Source: Streptomyces sp. VRA16 Mangrove soil | GTDB taxonomy: Bacteria > Actinomycetota > Actinomycetes > Streptomycetales > Streptomycetaceae | Assembly (NCBI RefSeq): GCF_017377775.1 | Contig: NZ_JAFVLN010000018.1 | Location: 124,001 to 188,000, forward strand | Length of the DNA: 64,000 nucleotides | Direction of reading: 5' to 3' | Part shown: positions 62,252 through 64,000 of the stretch, piece by piece | Layout: every line of letters begins with the position of its first letter | How positions within the stretch are numbered: the first letter of the stretch is position 1 | Notes under the pieces: generated by a model | What the model was told of the DNA's origin: nothing | Seen by the model: the letters and a program-made list of their open reading frames with translations, nothing else | Databases searched by the model: none | Program-made: the position numbers and the translations under genes

Positions 62252-62800
62252 CTACTTGACCCGGTGGGCGGCGGGGGCGGGGGCGACAGGCCCCTCAAGG
62301 AACGATTCCGCGCTGGCCACGGCCTCCCGCGCGGGCAGGGCCCGAAAGACCCAGGTCCGGTACGACCAGAAGCGGAACAGGGTCGCGAGCCCCATGCCGA
62401 GGAACTTGAAGATGTTGCTCTGCAGCGAGCTGTCCCAGCCGAAGCCGTACGTCGCCGCGTACAGCACACCGTTCTCGATGACCAGGCCGACCACGCTGAA
62501 CAGCAGGAACAGGGTCAGTTCCTTGGCCCGGCCGCTCTTGTCGCGGTCGCGGTACGTGAAGTAGCGGAACCCCACGTAGTTGAAGGCGATGGCGACGACC
62601 GTCGCGATCACGCTGGCCCGCACCACCTGCAGGTCGGTGCTGTGCCGCATCAGATTGAAGACCGCGAAGTTCACGAAGACGCCCAGGGCGCCGACGACGC
62701 CGAACTTGGCGATCTCCCGGGCCATGGCGGCGAACCGCAGCCGCAGCCCGCCGGGCCTCTTGGCCTCGGGCTCTGTCCGTCGCCCGGAAGTCACGCTCAT
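62252..62800 (-). CDS. GtrA-family membrane protein
   Basis: A 182-residue protein with four membrane helices. It has the GtrA start FGVVGALGVFVNFAVFNLMR, then VIATVVAIAFNYVGFRYFTY with the conserved N-F/Y motif, LFLLFSVVGLVIENGVLYAA and FKFLGMGLATLFRFWSYRTWVF. GtrA-like proteins are thought to flip or move polyprenyl-linked sugars for cell-surface glycosylation. Convergent with the kinase gene and divergent from purK. Start ATG 62800. No glycosyltransferase is adjacent. Confidence 0.88.
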   Translation of the reverse strand: MSVTSGRRTEPEAKRPGGLRLRFAAMAREIAKFGVVGALGVFVNFAVFNLMRHSTDLQVVRASVIATVVAIAFNYVGFRYFTYRDRDKSGRAKELTLFLLFSVVGLVIENGVLYAATYGFGWDSSLQSNIFKFLGMGLATLFRFWSYRTWVFRALPAREAVASAESFLEGPVAPAPAAHRVK

Positions 62801-62971
62801 ATCGTCGCCTCAACCCCCGTCGTCCCCGTCTGTCCGGTCACGCCGGTCCGCGAGGACCGACCCAGCCATGCTAACCACGCCCCCTTCCGGGCGCCTGCGG
62901 ACGACGGCGATGGTCTTACCTCGTTCTTTCCTACAGAACGAGGGGCGTACGGGAACCGGTCAATTGGCCGA

Positions 62972-62977
62972 TACCCT
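62972..62977 (+). promoter_or_regulatory. Putative -10 hexamer TACCCT of a leaderless purK transcript
   Basis: TACCCT ends six bases before GTG 62984. The GGAGA immediately before the GTG is too close to act as a ribosome site. Confidence 0.45.
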
Positions 62978-62983
62978 GGAGAT

Positions 62984-64000
62984 GTGACGTTCCCGGTAGT
63001 CGGCATGGTCGGCGGTGGCCAGCTCGCTCGTATGACACACGAGGCAGGCATCCCGCTCGGCATCAGATTCAAGCTCCTCAGTGACACTCCGCAGGATTCC
63101 GCGGCACAGGTCGTCGGCGACGTCGTCGTCGGCGACTACCGCGACCTGGACACGCTGCGCGCGTTCGCGCGCGGCTGCGACGTGATCACGTTCGACCACG
63201 AACACGTACCCACCGAGCACCTGCGGGCCCTGGAGGCGGACGGCATCCCCGTCCGGCCGGGGCCCGACGCGCTGCTGTACGCCCAGGACAAGGGCGAGAT
63301 GCGCGCGAAGCTGGGCGCGCTCGGGGTGCCGTGCCCGCGCAACCGGATCGTGCGCGATCCGGCGGACGTGGTGGCCTTCGCCGAGGAGGGCTCCTCCGAG
63401 GGCGACGGCTTCCCCGTCATCCTCAAGACGGTGCGCGGCGGCTACGACGGCAAGGGCGTGTGGTTCGTGCGCTCCGCGGCCGACGCCGCGGAGCCGTTCA
63501 AGGCGGGCGTCCCGGTCCTCGCGGAGGAGAAGGTCGACTTCGTACGGGAGCTGGCGGCCAACGTCGTGCGCTCCCCGCACGGCCAGGCCGTCGCCTACCC
63601 GGTCGTCGAGTCCCGCCAGGTCGACGGCGTCTGCGACACGGTGATCGCGCCCGCCCCCGACCTCGACGAGTCCCTCGCGGGCGAGGCGCAGGAGCTGGCG
63701 CTGCGCATCGCCCAGGAGCTGGGCGTCGTGGGCCACCTCGCGGTCGAGCTCTTCGAGACCCCCGACGGGCGCATTCTGGTCAACGAGCTGGCGATGCGAC
63801 CGCACAACTCCGGCCACTGGACGCAGGACGGGGCGATCACGTCCCAGTTCGCGAACCACGTGCGGGCCGTCCTCGACCTGCCGCTGGGCGACCCGCGCCC
63901 GCGCGCGCCCTGGACGGTCATGGTCAACGTCCTCGGCGGCGACTACCCGGACATGTACAGCGCGTATCTGCACTGCATGGCCCGCGATCCGCAGCTGAAG
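62984..64000 (+). CDS. purK: 5-(carboxyamino)imidazole ribonucleotide synthase (3' end outside window)
   Basis: The first 339 residues of PurK, an ATP-grasp enzyme that carboxylates AIR to N5-CAIR in purine synthesis. The N-terminal nucleotide-binding strand is VVGMVGGGQLARM, followed by GDYRDLDTLRAFARGCDVITFDHEHV. ATP-grasp motifs are PVILKTVRGGYDGKG, VLAEEKVDFVRELAANV, VGHLAVELFETPDG and the Mg2+-binding NELAMRPHNSGHWT. The reading frame is open to the last base. PurE normally follows. GTG 62984 begins at the expected position and fits a leaderless transcript. Confidence 0.95.
   Translation, partial: MTFPVVGMVGGGQLARMTHEAGIPLGIRFKLLSDTPQDSAAQVVGDVVVGDYRDLDTLRAFARGCDVITFDHEHVPTEHLRALEADGIPVRPGPDALLYAQDKGEMRAKLGALGVPCPRNRIVRDPADVVAFAEEGSSEGDGFPVILKTVRGGYDGKGVWFVRSAADAAEPFKAGVPVLAEEKVDFVRELAANVVRSPHGQAVAYPVVESRQVDGVCDTVIAPAPDLDESLAGEAQELALRIAQELGVVGHLAVELFETPDGRILVNELAMRPHNSGHWTQDGAITSQFANHVRAVLDLPLGDPRPRAPWTVMVNVLGGDYPDMYSAYLHCMARDPQLK

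Overview
The window is a high-GC actinobacterial chromosome segment, almost certainly Streptomyces. It carries the leucyl tRNA for UUA codons (bldA, 15795-15877), a c-di-AMP (ydaO-type) riboswitch in front of a resuscitation-promoting factor gene, many GTG starts, and codon third positions dominated by G/C. The order mazG - P450 - two rpf genes - eno - divIC - ppx - ndh - cfa-like - ABC transporter - bldA - pobA resembles what I recall of the S. coelicolor core around bldA. That synteny is from memory and not computed.

Layout. 1-8.1 kb: housekeeping genes (nucleotide sanitation, a CYP107-like P450, two muralytic Rpf proteins, enolase, DivIC, DUF501, exopolyphosphatase). 8.2-8.6 kb: an intact RelE-type toxin beside a decayed antitoxin. 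9-15.4 kb: type II NADH dehydrogenase with a Rex-like operator upstream, a cyclopropane-synthase-like methyltransferase, and a MacB/LolD-like ABC transporter. 15.8-20.2 kb: bldA, a lipoprotein and a proline-repeat membrane protein, pobA, and a Bax-inhibitor-1 protein. 20.3-26.5 kb: small proteins, a thiolase, an SGNH hydrolase and cystathionine beta-synthase. 26.6-29.8 kb: a small accessory island with a large serine recombinase (four extra CxxC pairs and the only TTA codon I found in an intact gene), a divergent HTH-like small protein, a second small protein and a broken Nudix gene.

30.3-47.2 kb: nitrogen catabolism and control. It holds an RpiR regulator, a histidine-ammonia-lyase homologue lacking the Ala-Ser-Gly triad that forms the MIO cofactor, an NCS1 permease, a predicted Tat-exported carbonic anhydrase, an SDR/XRE divergent pair, a four-gene roadblock cluster without its GTPase, a diaminopimelate-decarboxylase-like enzyme, and the operon hutU - M20 amidohydrolase - hutF - hutI. 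A CTATTCA/TGAATAG motif occurs at the RpiR gene and at hutU, which suggests one regulator.

47.2-53.8 kb: WrbA, a methyltransferase remnant, a FemX-like protein, a DUF4097 protein, a methyltransferase, and a SigB/F-type sigma factor divergent from a STAS antagonist and an anti-sigma ATPase. 53.9-58.2 kb: a four-gene cell-surface cluster with two sortase substrates sharing a repeated domain, a DUF916/WxL-type membrane protein and a second membrane-anchored secreted protein. I consider this the best candidate for an uncharacterised surface system. 58.2-64 kb: a POT peptide transporter, a two-component system, a GtrA protein and the start of purK.

Several genes (P450, 106-aa protein, carbonic anhydrase, XRE regulator, methyltransferase, response regulator, purK) have a TANNNT hexamer 6-7 bases before the start codon and no well-spaced Shine-Dalgarno sequence, the pattern of leaderless mRNAs.
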